A stretch of DNA of 8,710 bases, taken from assembly GCA_013817555.1 (NCBI GenBank), contig JACDCN010000075.1:1-8710 (forward strand), written 5' to 3'. Both the position numbers and the translations under genes were made by a program. The stretch comes from Actinomycetota bacterium (GTDB lineage: Bacteria; Actinomycetota; Thermoleophilia; Gaiellales; Gaiellaceae). Shown one piece after another: positions 1 through 7,145 of this stretch (the first letter of the stretch is position 1; the number at the start of each line of letters is the position of its first letter). The notes beneath the pieces were generated by a model. That model was not told the origin of the DNA, searched no databases, and saw only the letters and a program-made list of their open reading frames with translations.

Positions 1-861
1 GAGCTGGCGCTCGAGGCCGGGGTTCCGGCCGGTGTGCTGAACGTCGTACAGGGGCTGGGAGCAGAGGCAGGAGCTGCGCTCGTCGAGCACGAGGAGGTCG
101 ACCTCGTCAGCTTCACCGGCTCCGCCGCGACAGGGCGCTGGATCAACGAGAGGGCGGCGCGGCGTCTCGCCAAGGTGTGCCTCGAGCTCGGGGGCAAGAA
201 CGCGCTCGTGGTCTGCGACGACGCCGATCTCGAGAACGCGGTCCGCTGGGCGCTTGCCTCGGCGTTCTCCAATGCGGGCCAGCGCTGCGCCGCGGCCAGC
301 CGAATCGTCGTCTTCGAGGACGTGTACGACGTTTTCCGAGACCTTCTCGTCAACGGAGCCAGCGACCTCCAGCCCGAGCCGGTCATCAGCGACGCAGCTC
401 TCGAACGGATGCTCGAGGCGATCGACCGAGCCGTCGCGGGCGGGGCGAGAAGACTGATTGGTGGCGAGCGCCTCGCGGGACCGGGATTCCACCTCGCTCC
501 GACGATCCTCGAGAACGTCTCGCCGCAAGACGAGATCTCGCGCACAGAGCTCTTCGGGCCGGTGACGCTCCTCTACCGCGTCGGGAGCTTGGACGACGCG
601 ATCGCGCTCGTGAACGACTCTCCCTACGGCCTCACCGGCGCGGTCCACACCGCGAGCCTGCACCGAGCCATGCGCTTCGCGGAGAAGACGCAGGCCGGGG
701 TGATCGTAGTCAACGGCGGGACGCATGGGTCCGAGCCGCACATGGGCTTCGGCGGCGTCAAGGACTCGGGCACCGGGTGGCGCGAGGCAGGGATCGAGGC
801 TCTCGACGTGTATTCCGACTGGAAGATCGTGAACCTGATCGCCGATCCAGCCCTGACATGA
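1..861 (+). CDS. NAD(P)-dependent aldehyde dehydrogenase, 5'-truncated by window edge
   Basis: This is the C-terminal 286 residues of an aldehyde dehydrogenase superfamily enzyme, which oxidises an aldehyde to a carboxylate with NAD(P)+ in the cytoplasm. The frame is open from base 1, so the GTG at 34 is an internal Val and not the start; roughly 190-200 N-terminal residues lie outside the window. Visible family landmarks are the LELGGKN motif with general-base Glu (window residue 62, bases 184-186), the GQRC motif with catalytic Cys (residue 96, bases 286-288), ELFGPV near residues 183-188, and the C-terminal GFGGVKDSG motif. The Glu-to-Cys spacing of 34 residues is the canonical ALDH spacing, so the enzyme looks catalytically competent. 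The C-terminal style resembles succinate-semialdehyde or 2-ketoglutarate-semialdehyde dehydrogenases, but the substrate cannot be assigned. The stop overlaps the next start as ATGA, placing it first among the visible genes of the plus-strand operon. Confidence 0.93.
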   Translation, partial: ELALEAGVPAGVLNVVQGLGAEAGAALVEHEEVDLVSFTGSAATGRWINERAARRLAKVCLELGGKNALVVCDDADLENAVRWALASAFSNAGQRCAAASRIVVFEDVYDVFRDLLVNGASDLQPEPVISDAALERMLEAIDRAVAGGARRLIGGERLAGPGFHLAPTILENVSPQDEISRTELFGPVTLLYRVGSLDDAIALVNDSPYGLTGAVHTASLHRAMRFAEKTQAGVIVVNGGTHGSEPHMGFGGVKDSGTGWREAGIEALDVYSDWKIVNLIADPALT

Positions 862-1751
862 CGAGAACCGTCGCCATTCTCGGTCCCGGAGCGGTAGGAG
901 GAACCTTCGCCGTCCGGCTCTCCGAAGCCCACCACCGCACGATCTGCGTGGGCACTGCGGAGATCGTTGGGCTGATGGCGCTCTCCGGGATCACGCTGGA
1001 TTCGAACGGCTCCAAGCCCGTGAACGTGCGGCCGATCGTGACCGAGCGGCTCGTCGAGCCTGTGTCCCTCCTGCTCGTCACCGTGAAAGCGCCGTTCCTC
1101 GCGGACGCGCTCGAGCGCATCGAGCCCGAAGCCGTCGAACACGCCGTTGTGCTTCCGCTCCTGAACGGGCTCGAGCACATGGAGCCGATCCGAGTGCGGT
1201 TTCCAGGACGGGTCGCAGCGGCAAGCCTCTCCCAGTTCGAGGCCTACCGTGTCGGGCGCATGCAGATTGTTCAGGGCACGCCTTCCGGGGTCGTGACGAT
1301 GGCGTCGAACGACCTCTCCGCCCAGGAGCTCGAACGGGCGGCGGACATCCTCCGCTCGGCGGGCATGCAGGTCGAGCTCGAGGATGACGAGAAGCGCGTG
1401 CTGTGGCGAAAGGCCGCACGGGCTGCGGTGGTGTCGAGCGCGACGGCGCTTTCGCGAAAATCCGTCGGTGAATTGCGGACGGATCCCGAGTGGCGTCCCC
1501 GTATGGAGCAGGCGCTGACCGAGGCTTGCGCCGTCGCCACCGCCGACGGAGTCAAGCTGATGCCCTCGGCTCAGTGGACGCGGATCGTGGAGATGGATCC
1601 GCACCTCACGACCTCCGCGGCGCGTGACGTCCTCGCAGGCAAGCGCCATGAGATCGACGCCATCGCTGGGAGCGTCGTCCGCGCGGGTGAGCGGCTCGGG
1701 GTCCCCTGCCCGGTTCTGGCCAGGCTCGTCGCTCAAGCCGACGCGTTATGA
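858..1751 (+). CDS. Ketopantoate reductase (PanE/ApbA)-like 2-oxoacid dehydrogenase, substrate uncertain
   Basis: A 297-residue protein of the PanE/ApbA 6-phosphogluconate-dehydrogenase-like fold, near the usual family length. The N-terminal Rossmann motif GPGAVGG lies at residues 9-15, VTVKA with conserved Lys77 follows, and LLNG supplies Asn103. The C-terminal helical domain carries WRK with Lys185 and HEID with Glu265 and Asp267. Aligned by eye to E. coli PanE, catalytic Lys (K176) and Glu (E256) are kept, as is the Ser equivalent to S244. The two pantoate-contacting Asn residues (N180, N184) are replaced by Ala189 and Ser193, and the NADPH-phosphate-binding Arg31 by Thr33. It is therefore probably a reductase of another 2-oxo/2-hydroxy acid and not a housekeeping pantothenate enzyme; I leave panE unassigned. 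The ATG at 858 overlaps the ALDH stop (ATGA) and lacks a clear Shine-Dalgarno, suggesting coupled translation. The frame also stays open upstream to 177, but that part is a shadow of the ALDH gene. Confidence 0.88.
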   Translation: MTRTVAILGPGAVGGTFAVRLSEAHHRTICVGTAEIVGLMALSGITLDSNGSKPVNVRPIVTERLVEPVSLLLVTVKAPFLADALERIEPEAVEHAVVLPLLNGLEHMEPIRVRFPGRVAAASLSQFEAYRVGRMQIVQGTPSGVVTMASNDLSAQELERAADILRSAGMQVELEDDEKRVLWRKAARAAVVSSATALSRKSVGELRTDPEWRPRMEQALTEACAVATADGVKLMPSAQWTRIVEMDPHLTTSAARDVLAGKRHEIDAIAGSVVRAGERLGVPCPVLARLVAQADAL

Positions 1752-2527
1752 CCTCGACGAAGGCCCCGGTCGCGGTCGCGTTCGTCCCGGCGAGATCAGG
1801 CTCCGAGCGGGTTCCACGAAAGAACATTCGCCCGCTCGCCGGTCATCCGCTCCTTGCCTATGCGATCGAGACGGCTCTCCAAAGCGGCGTTTTCGCACGT
1901 GTGATCGTCTCGACCGACTCCGAGGAGATCGCCGAGATTGCGCGCTGGTACGGCGCGGAGGTGCCGTTTCTGCGCCCGGCGGAGTACTCGACCGCCACCT
2001 CGCCGGACATCGAGTGGCTCACCTTCACGCTCGAGAAACTGGGCGAGCACTACGACCTCTTCGCCATCGTCCGCGCGACCAATCCCTTCCGCGGTCCGGA
2101 CGTAGTGCGGCGCGGGCTCGACCAGCTTCTCGCGACGCCCGAGGCGGACTCGCTGCGCGCGGTCGAGCGCGTGAAGCAGCATCCGGGGAAGACCTGGGTG
2201 CTGGCGGAGGACGGTCGGACGATGTCACCGCTCATTGACCAGTCGCATCTGGACGTCGCCTGGCATGCGGGGCAGTACCAGGCGCTTCCCGCGGTGTATG
2301 TGCAATCGAGCGCGCTCGAGATCGCGTGGACACGAGTCGTGTCGGAGACCGGGACGCGCGAAGGAAAGGTCGTGGCGCCGTTCTTCACGGACGGCTACGA
2401 GGGCTTCAACGTGGACGACGAGGAGGACTGGGAGCGCGCAGAGCGCTTACTTGCGTCCGGATCTGCTCGGCTCCCAGTCGTCGCCGCTCCCGCCCATCCC
2501 GGGATCGAAGTCCGTGTCGCAGACTGA
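1748..2527 (+). CDS. CMP-sugar cytidylyltransferase (acylneuraminate cytidylyltransferase/NeuA-like)
   Basis: A 259-residue nucleotidyltransferase of the CMP-N-acylneuraminate/CMP-KDO synthetase family. Such enzymes couple CTP to the anomeric hydroxyl of an acidic 2-keto sugar, releasing pyrophosphate, in the cytoplasm. The CTP-binding signature PARSGSERVPRKN is at residues 14-26. Further landmarks are IVSTDSEEIAEIA (53-65), VRATNPFR (108-115, matching the family's Q-T-SPLR segment), YQALPAVYVQ (177-186), and FNVDDEEDWERAE near the C-terminus (220-232), matching the Asp-rich metal-site region. Length suits a single-domain enzyme; there is no NeuA-fused hydrolase domain. No NeuB-type synthase, epimerase or aminotransferase for sialic, legionaminic or pseudaminic acid is in view, so the sugar is unknown. 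The start overlaps the upstream stop as ATGA; the last 14 bp overlap the methyltransferase start. Confidence 0.9.
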   Translation: MTSTKAPVAVAFVPARSGSERVPRKNIRPLAGHPLLAYAIETALQSGVFARVIVSTDSEEIAEIARWYGAEVPFLRPAEYSTATSPDIEWLTFTLEKLGEHYDLFAIVRATNPFRGPDVVRRGLDQLLATPEADSLRAVERVKQHPGKTWVLAEDGRTMSPLIDQSHLDVAWHAGQYQALPAVYVQSSALEIAWTRVVSETGTREGKVVAPFFTDGYEGFNVDDEEDWERAERLLASGSARLPVVAAPAHPGIEVRVAD

Positions 2528-3284
2528 CAACTGGGAGCACCACTGGGAGGAATACGAGCGGGCGGCGGCCAAGAACCCGGCCCAGGCCTTCCGCCGCCAG
2601 TTGATCATGCGCCTACTCGCGGCCGGCGACGTGCCGCGCCGGATTCTCGACATCGGTTCGGGAACGGGAGATCTCCTGGCAGCACTTCGCGACGAGTACC
2701 CCGAAGCCGAGCTGCGCGGGATCGAGTTGAGCCGTGCCGGGATCGAGAGCGCTGGGCGAAAGGTGCCGGATGCCGTCGTCCTGCAACGCGACCTGACGTT
2801 GTCCGAGCCACCACCGTCGGAGTACGTGGGCTGGGCGACCCACGCAGTGTGCTCGGAAGTGCTCGAGCACGTCGATGATCCGCGGCACCTGCTCGAGGCG
2901 AGCCGCGCGTTCCTCGCTCCGCGCTGCCGTCTCGTCGTGACCGTGCCTGGAGGGCCGATAACCGCATACGACCGTCACATCGGCCACCGCAGGCACTTTC
3001 GGCCGGACGACCTCGCCGATCTCCTCCGGGGCGCCGGCTTTGAGCGCATTCGTGCGACCGGCGCGGGCTTCCCCGTGTTCAACCTCTACCGGCTGCTGAT
3101 GTGGGTACTGGGAGCTCGACTCGTAGACGTCGCGGGTGCCGGTGAACCGTCCGGTCCGGCGCGAGCCGCGATGAGCGCGTTCGCGCTGCTCCTGCGACTG
3201 GGTTCGAGGTGGTCGCCTCGGGGCTGGCAGATCGTGGCGGTCGCGCATGTTCCGGACTCGCCAGGGCCTGGGGTACGTGGCTAG
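2514..3284 (+). CDS. Class I SAM-dependent methyltransferase
   Basis: A 256-residue protein using the GTG start at 2514, 14 bp inside the end of the cytidylyltransferase gene. This start gives the N-terminus MSQTDNWEHHWEEY, which resembles glycan-locus methyltransferases; the longer open frame upstream is only a shadow. The SAM-binding motif I is ILDIGSGTGDLLAAL (44-58), with acidic Glu71 at the end of strand 2 and the post-motif SEVLEHVDDP at 114-123. The motif HIGHRRHFRPDDLADLL at 155-171 is common in UbiG-like and Methyltransf_23-type enzymes acting on sugars, lipids or small molecules. By position it probably methylates a sugar or lipid-linked intermediate made by the same operon; the acceptor atom cannot be told. 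Its last dozen codons have poor GC third positions and overlap the membrane-protein gene. Confidence 0.88.
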   Translation: MSQTDNWEHHWEEYERAAAKNPAQAFRRQLIMRLLAAGDVPRRILDIGSGTGDLLAALRDEYPEAELRGIELSRAGIESAGRKVPDAVVLQRDLTLSEPPPSEYVGWATHAVCSEVLEHVDDPRHLLEASRAFLAPRCRLVVTVPGGPITAYDRHIGHRRHFRPDDLADLLRGAGFERIRATGAGFPVFNLYRLLMWVLGARLVDVAGAGEPSGPARAAMSAFALLLRLGSRWSPRGWQIVAVAHVPDSPGPGVRG

Positions 3285-6200
3285 TCCAGCCGTTCGGTTC
3301 TGCATCGCGCTCAGCGCAGCGGCGTTGCTTACAGCTTTGGCGTTCGGCCTCGTTCCGGAGGACCTCGACGTTCGCACGGACATCGTCGGCTATCCGACGT
3401 ACGCAAACTTCAACATCAACCGGTACTTCTGGGCGTACGGGTTCGTGGTCGGCTTGTTCCCGCTCCTAACATTCAGTATCTACCTCGGGCTGACCCGGAT
3501 CTTCGGACGCCGGGGGCAGCCGAGGGAACCGATTCCGGCTCCGCTAGAGCGGATGGAGATCGCGCCTGCGGCGCGCGCGCGGACAGCCCTGCTCGTCGCC
3601 GCCGGCCGGACGCTACTCGTGGGCGGTGTGCTCGGCCTGGAGACCGTGATCATCGTCGAGGCCGGAGACGACAAGAGGCTATTCGCGCTGACGATGATCG
3701 GTTACGGAGCAGCGGTCGCCGTCCTGGCCTGGGCCGCCGCGTCACGGCTGCCGCGTTGGGATCTCTTGGACGTCGTGAGGACGGCGAACGTCGTCGCGGC
3801 TCCGCTGACTCTCGCGCTGCTCTACGGGGTGTCCGAGTCGACGCAGGCGACGGTCACGGCGACCGGGGTGGTGCACTCGTATCCGTGGCTGCCGCTCTGG
3901 CTGGCGGCCGCGTTGACTGCGGGGGTCTCGGGGTGGCTCGTTCGCGGGCTCGTCCGAGCCGCCACTCCTGGCCTCCGCGACGCGTGGGAGCGACGCGCCA
4001 TCGTGCTCGTGGTTGGTCCGGTGGGTCTCTTTCTCCTCGTCGCCTTCCTTCCAGGTGACCTCGGAACCATCCACCTGTTCGAGGAGGGACAAATCCTCGC
4101 AGGCGCGGAGATCACCCGCGACGGTGCGTTTCCGTGGCGCGACCTCCTGGTCGTGCACGGGCTGCTGCACGACGTCTGGACCGGCCTCTTCGGCTCGGGG
4201 GTGATCGAGGACAGCCGGTGGGGCGTCTTCGCAGGACAGCAGCTGCTCATCGTGCCGCTCTCGTGGGTCGCGCTCTATTACCTGTGCGCGTACCTGTTCT
4301 GGACAAACTGGCTCTTTCTCCTTGGCTCCCAACTCCTCGTCGTCACGGGTCAGATCTTTGCGATCCACTACCGCCTGGGGCTGATCCCGATCGTCCTCCT
4401 GCTGCTGGCGGCGCTGCTGCACCGGGCCACGGTCGTTCGTGCAGTCGCGTTCACGACCGTGCTCTTCGTTCAGGCGATCGTCACGCCCGAAGCGCTCTGG
4501 TCGGTCCCCGCGAACCTGGGGGTCATCCTGCTCTTTGAGCTCTATTACCGCGAAAAACGCCGAGGATTAGCGAAGAATCTGCGCCGAACATGGCTCTGCG
4601 TCGCCAGCGCGAGCCTACTCGTGCTCGGCTGGTCGGTGTTCCTGCTGGGGTACGGCGCACTCGGCGACTTCGTCTTCAGCTACCGGGCCTTCATCCCCGG
4701 CCATCAGCTGACGGGGGGAGTGCCGCGCGGCACCTATGGCGCGGGTCTAGGACCGACCAACATCGGTGAGCACTATGAGGACTTCGCAATCCTCGCACCC
4801 GTTTTCGCCATTCTCGTGGCGATGCTCTTCTTCGTCGTCCGCACGCGGACGCGCCGCCCTCTGGCGGTCTCCGACTGGGTGATGCTCGCCGCGGTTGCCT
4901 TTGTGCTTCCGTACTACGCGAAGTTCCTCAGCAGGACCGATCACGTCTACCACTCGTTCGCGATGGCCGTGCCGCCGGTCCTCTATGTCGTGTATCGCGC
5001 CGTCACGTACGCCGAGACGCGACTTGCCAGCGTGACGAGGACACGCGGCGCATCGTGGTTTCCAGCCCGCCACACAATCACGTTGCCGCTGCTCCTCGTG
5101 CTGCTCGTGTCCGCTCCGGTCGCCCTGGAGGACGCGGTTCGCAGCGTCTCGTACCGCTTTGCACCCGACGTCGCGGAGGAGCCGGAGCTCGCGTTGGTCG
5201 GGTACGCGAGAGAGGGAAAGAACGACATCAGGATGTTCGAGGAGGTCGGGCGTGCGCTCGATTCGTTGCTCGAGCCGCGGGATGCGGTCTTCGACTTCTC
5301 CAACACCCCAGGGCTCTTCCACTATCTCCTCGGCAGGCCGGCGAGCAATCGCTATTACCACGTGAGCATCGCGATCCGGCAACGCACGCAGACCGACCTC
5401 ATACGGCTGCTGGACCAAGATCGGCCAAAGGCCGTCGTGTTCACGAGCTCGGGCATCGGGGGCTCGGCGTCTGTCTGGGACAAGCTCTCCAGTCAGGTGC
5501 GCCACTACGACGTGAGTGAGTACCTGCTCGATCACTACGTGCCTGTCATCGAGTCCCACGGCTTCGTGCTGCTGCGCCGCCGCGAGGACGGCGTCCGAGC
5601 TCAGCGAAAGCTCTACTTCCGCGTTCCTCCGTGTGACTGGGGCTATGTCCCGAACTTCTTCGGTCCGGCGCCGGCGTCTGATGCCCAGGCGCTCGCCGTT
5701 CCCTACCGCAAGCTCGACCGCGTGCTCCGGATACGCGGCTGGGCGGTCGATCCGGAGGCTGTGAGGCCCGCGGAGGAGGTCGTAGTCACCAGGGGTGGGA
5801 GGGTCATTGCGCGGACCAGGCCCGCCCAGGCCCGCCCGGATGTTTCTTTCGAGTTGAGTGAGCCGGCCTACCGAAACTCCGGCTTCGGCATCGTCGTGCC
5901 CGTTCGCGAGGATTCGGACGTCGACCTCGGAAAGATCCGGGCCCACGCGATCATGAGGTCGGGCGAAGCGAGAGAGCTCTCCCTGTCGCCCGGGGTTGCG
6001 GGAGAACAGACCGACGCACTCAATCTCGTCGACAGCCGGGTTGCTCCCGCGGTCGAGCCGCGCGGCGCGATCGATGCGGCGGACATTTCGGAGCCGCTCG
6101 CGCTGACGCTGCCTGCCGACGCGAGCACCTACCGCTGGCTCGAGGTGCTCACGGGCGAGCCGCTTGGAAAGGGCAGCTTCGAGCTCTCGGATCGGCTCGA

Positions 6201-6372
6201 CGAGGCTCCCCTCGGAACCCGGATGATCTCGTTCAAGACGCTCGACCGTGGGAACACGGAGGCGCGCGTACGGGTCGGTGCGTGCAGCCAGTGGCGCGGC
6301 TTTGGCACGGGTGCGGTCTATTTCACGCCGAGCCCGACGCAAGACATCCGCGGGATCCGGCTGCTGCGCTAG
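3247..6372 (+). CDS. Large multi-pass membrane protein, GT-C-like glycosyltransferase with extracytoplasmic C-terminal half
   Basis: A 1041-residue protein. Residues about 15-630 hold roughly 14-16 hydrophobic segments (for example 16-35, 60-82, 145-166, 251-269, 331-351, 353-372, 378-392, 447-469, 513-531, 612-628). The loop HLFEEGQILAG (276-286), followed by FPWRDLLVVHG (295-305), resembles the acidic first-loop motif plus 'PYRD...HG' stretch of GT-C/GT39-like enzymes that use polyprenyl-phosphate sugars. KFLSRTDHVYH (559-569) also fits that class. The soluble half has an alpha/beta stretch (about 640-780), a beta-rich module with RGWAVD (830-835), RPDV (863-866) and NSGFG (877-881), and a terminal domain with YRWLE (962-966) and CSQWRGFG (1013-1020). 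The ATG at 3247 overlaps the methyltransferase by 38 bp; its first ten codons have GC-rich third positions, supporting it. A GTG at 3277 is an alternative start. Glycosyltransferase activity is inference. Confidence 0.82.
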   Translation: MFRTRQGLGYVASPAVRFCIALSAAALLTALAFGLVPEDLDVRTDIVGYPTYANFNINRYFWAYGFVVGLFPLLTFSIYLGLTRIFGRRGQPREPIPAPLERMEIAPAARARTALLVAAGRTLLVGGVLGLETVIIVEAGDDKRLFALTMIGYGAAVAVLAWAAASRLPRWDLLDVVRTANVVAAPLTLALLYGVSESTQATVTATGVVHSYPWLPLWLAAALTAGVSGWLVRGLVRAATPGLRDAWERRAIVLVVGPVGLFLLVAFLPGDLGTIHLFEEGQILAGAEITRDGAFPWRDLLVVHGLLHDVWTGLFGSGVIEDSRWGVFAGQQLLIVPLSWVALYYLCAYLFWTNWLFLLGSQLLVVTGQIFAIHYRLGLIPIVLLLLAALLHRATVVRAVAFTTVLFVQAIVTPEALWSVPANLGVILLFELYYREKRRGLAKNLRRTWLCVASASLLVLGWSVFLLGYGALGDFVFSYRAFIPGHQLTGGVPRGTYGAGLGPTNIGEHYEDFAILAPVFAILVAMLFFVVRTRTRRPLAVSDWVMLAAVAFVLPYYAKFLSRTDHVYHSFAMAVPPVLYVVYRAVTYAETRLASVTRTRGASWFPARHTITLPLLLVLLVSAPVALEDAVRSVSYRFAPDVAEEPELALVGYAREGKNDIRMFEEVGRALDSLLEPRDAVFDFSNTPGLFHYLLGRPASNRYYHVSIAIRQRTQTDLIRLLDQDRPKAVVFTSSGIGGSASVWDKLSSQVRHYDVSEYLLDHYVPVIESHGFVLLRRREDGVRAQRKLYFRVPPCDWGYVPNFFGPAPASDAQALAVPYRKLDRVLRIRGWAVDPEAVRPAEEVVVTRGGRVIARTRPAQARPDVSFELSEPAYRNSGFGIVVPVREDSDVDLGKIRAHAIMRSGEARELSLSPGVAGEQTDALNLVDSRVAPAVEPRGAIDAADISEPLALTLPADASTYRWLEVLTGEPLGKGSFELSDRLDEAPLGTRMISFKTLDRGNTEARVRVGACSQWRGFGTGAVYFTPSPTQDIRGIRLLR
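6369..6372. other. Interlocked convergent stop codons (CTAG)
   Basis: The palindrome CTAG carries the TAG stop of the plus-strand membrane protein (6370-6372) and, read on the other strand, the TAG stop of the transaldolase-family gene (6371-6369). The two operons thus end tail to tail with a 4-bp overlap and no intergenic space. I found no strong hairpin plus T-run here; the short GGCC repeats just after it give only a 4-bp stem. Any intrinsic terminator would have to lie inside the opposing coding sequence, and transcripts may run into each other. Confidence 0.95.
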
Positions 6373-7145
6373 GCCGCCGAGCGAGGCCGGGCATCACGCG
6401 TCTCGAGCACGTATCCAGCAGTCTCGGCGTCGCGATGGAACATCTTCACGGTTTCGAGCGAGCACTCGTCGAGGTCACGGCCGAGCCCGGGTAGCCGTGC
6501 GAGTATCGCGTCGGTCACGGTGATCACGTGGCAGCCGATCGCATCCGCCTGGACGACGTTCAGGAGCTCCCGCGGGCTCGCCCAGATCAGCTCCAGCTGC
6601 GGATACGGCGTCATCCGCTCGAGGGCCGAGGTCATGATCGGCACGGGGTCGCGTCCCGTGTCGGCGATCCGCCCAGCGAACACCGAAATAAAGCCCGCCG
6701 GGCCCTCCGCAAGCCAGCCTGCCGCCTTCTCCACCTGCGGAACGGTCATCACCGCGGTCACGTTCACCTTGATCCCGTCTCCGGCGAGGCTCCGCGCGAC
6801 CGGCTCCATCGTCTCGTGGCGCGTATTGGTGATCGGCACCTTGACGAAGACGTTCTCGCCCCAGGTCGCAATCACGCGCGACTGCCGCTCGATCTCGTCG
6901 AGGTCATCGGCGATGACCTCGAATGAGATCGGAAGATCAGGTACGAGCTCGAGCAGCTCCCGCGCGAACCGTTCGTAGTCTTCGACGCCGGCGGCTCGCA
7001 TCAAGGTGGGGTTGGTCGTGAAGCCCTTGATCCAGGGCTCCCGACAGCGCTCCTCGACACACGCGCGGTCGGCGCCGTCCGCGAAGATCTTCACGCGGAG
7101 CGAGTCGAGACTCGTCGTCAACGGCCCTCGTGCGCGAGGATCCAC
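6369..7145 (-). CDS. Transaldolase family protein
   Basis: A 258-residue small transaldolase/fructose-6-phosphate-aldolase superfamily enzyme with a TIM-barrel fold. It transfers dihydroxyacetone units between sugar phosphates through a lysine Schiff base. Visible landmarks are KIFADGAD with Asp23 (19-26), GFTTNPTLM (41-49), VKVP with Schiff-base Lys102 (101-104), NVTAV with Thr130 (128-132), SVFAGRI with Phe156 (154-160), WASPRE with Ser190 (188-193) and SLETVKMFHRDAETAGY (229-245). Phe156 sits where E. coli transaldolase B has Phe178 and fructose-6-phosphate aldolase has Tyr, favouring transaldolase over aldolase. The start is ambiguous. GTG at 7145 has a GAGG (7153-7156) 7 nt upstream and overlaps the phosphatase gene by 28 bp. 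TTG at 7121 forms a TTGA overlap with that gene's stop and gives the N-terminus usual for close relatives (LDSLRVKIFADG). It is last in the minus-strand operon, behind the HAD phosphatase. Confidence 0.9.
   Translation of the reverse strand: MDPRARGPLTTSLDSLRVKIFADGADRACVEERCREPWIKGFTTNPTLMRAAGVEDYERFARELLELVPDLPISFEVIADDLDEIERQSRVIATWGENVFVKVPITNTRHETMEPVARSLAGDGIKVNVTAVMTVPQVEKAAGWLAEGPAGFISVFAGRIADTGRDPVPIMTSALERMTPYPQLELIWASPRELLNVVQADAIGCHVITVTDAILARLPGLGRDLDECSLETVKMFHRDAETAGYVLETRDARPRSAA

Noticed and set aside
177..857. Upstream extension of the PanE-like frame
   Set aside because: The Arg/Pro-rich translation overlaps the ALDH catalytic region in another frame. The Rossmann motif begins right after the ATG at 858, so the extension is not coding.
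624..1736. 370-codon minus-strand open frame opposite the ALDH and PanE-like genes
   Set aside because: It has no recognisable motifs, is rich in Arg, His and Pro, and mirrors two well-supported plus-strand genes. Long antisense frames are expected in high-GC DNA.
2235..2513. Upstream extension of the methyltransferase frame
   Set aside because: It lies in the cytidylyltransferase gene and has Arg-rich shadow composition. The GTG at 2514 gives a natural N-terminus.
1748..2527. Assignment as a sialic acid neuA gene
   Set aside because: The family signature is clear, but KDO, legionaminate, pseudaminate and other CMP-sugar synthetases share it, and no partner biosynthesis gene is in view to decide.
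5818..5837. Perfect 10-bp tandem repeat (AGGCCCGCCC twice) in the membrane-protein gene
   Set aside because: It is two short copies of a GC-rich unit inside coding sequence. It preserves the reading frame and is plausibly chance or minor slippage, with no sign of function.
4747..6342. 531-codon minus-strand open frame opposite the membrane-protein gene
   Set aside because: Its composition is typical of an antisense shadow (Arg/Asp/Glu-rich, no domain), and it lies wholly inside a gene with clear membrane segments and conserved motifs.
6372..6392. Possible terminator hairpin from GGCC repeats after the convergent stops
   Set aside because: The stem is only 4 bp with a 9-nt loop and no following T-run, so it does not support a terminator call.
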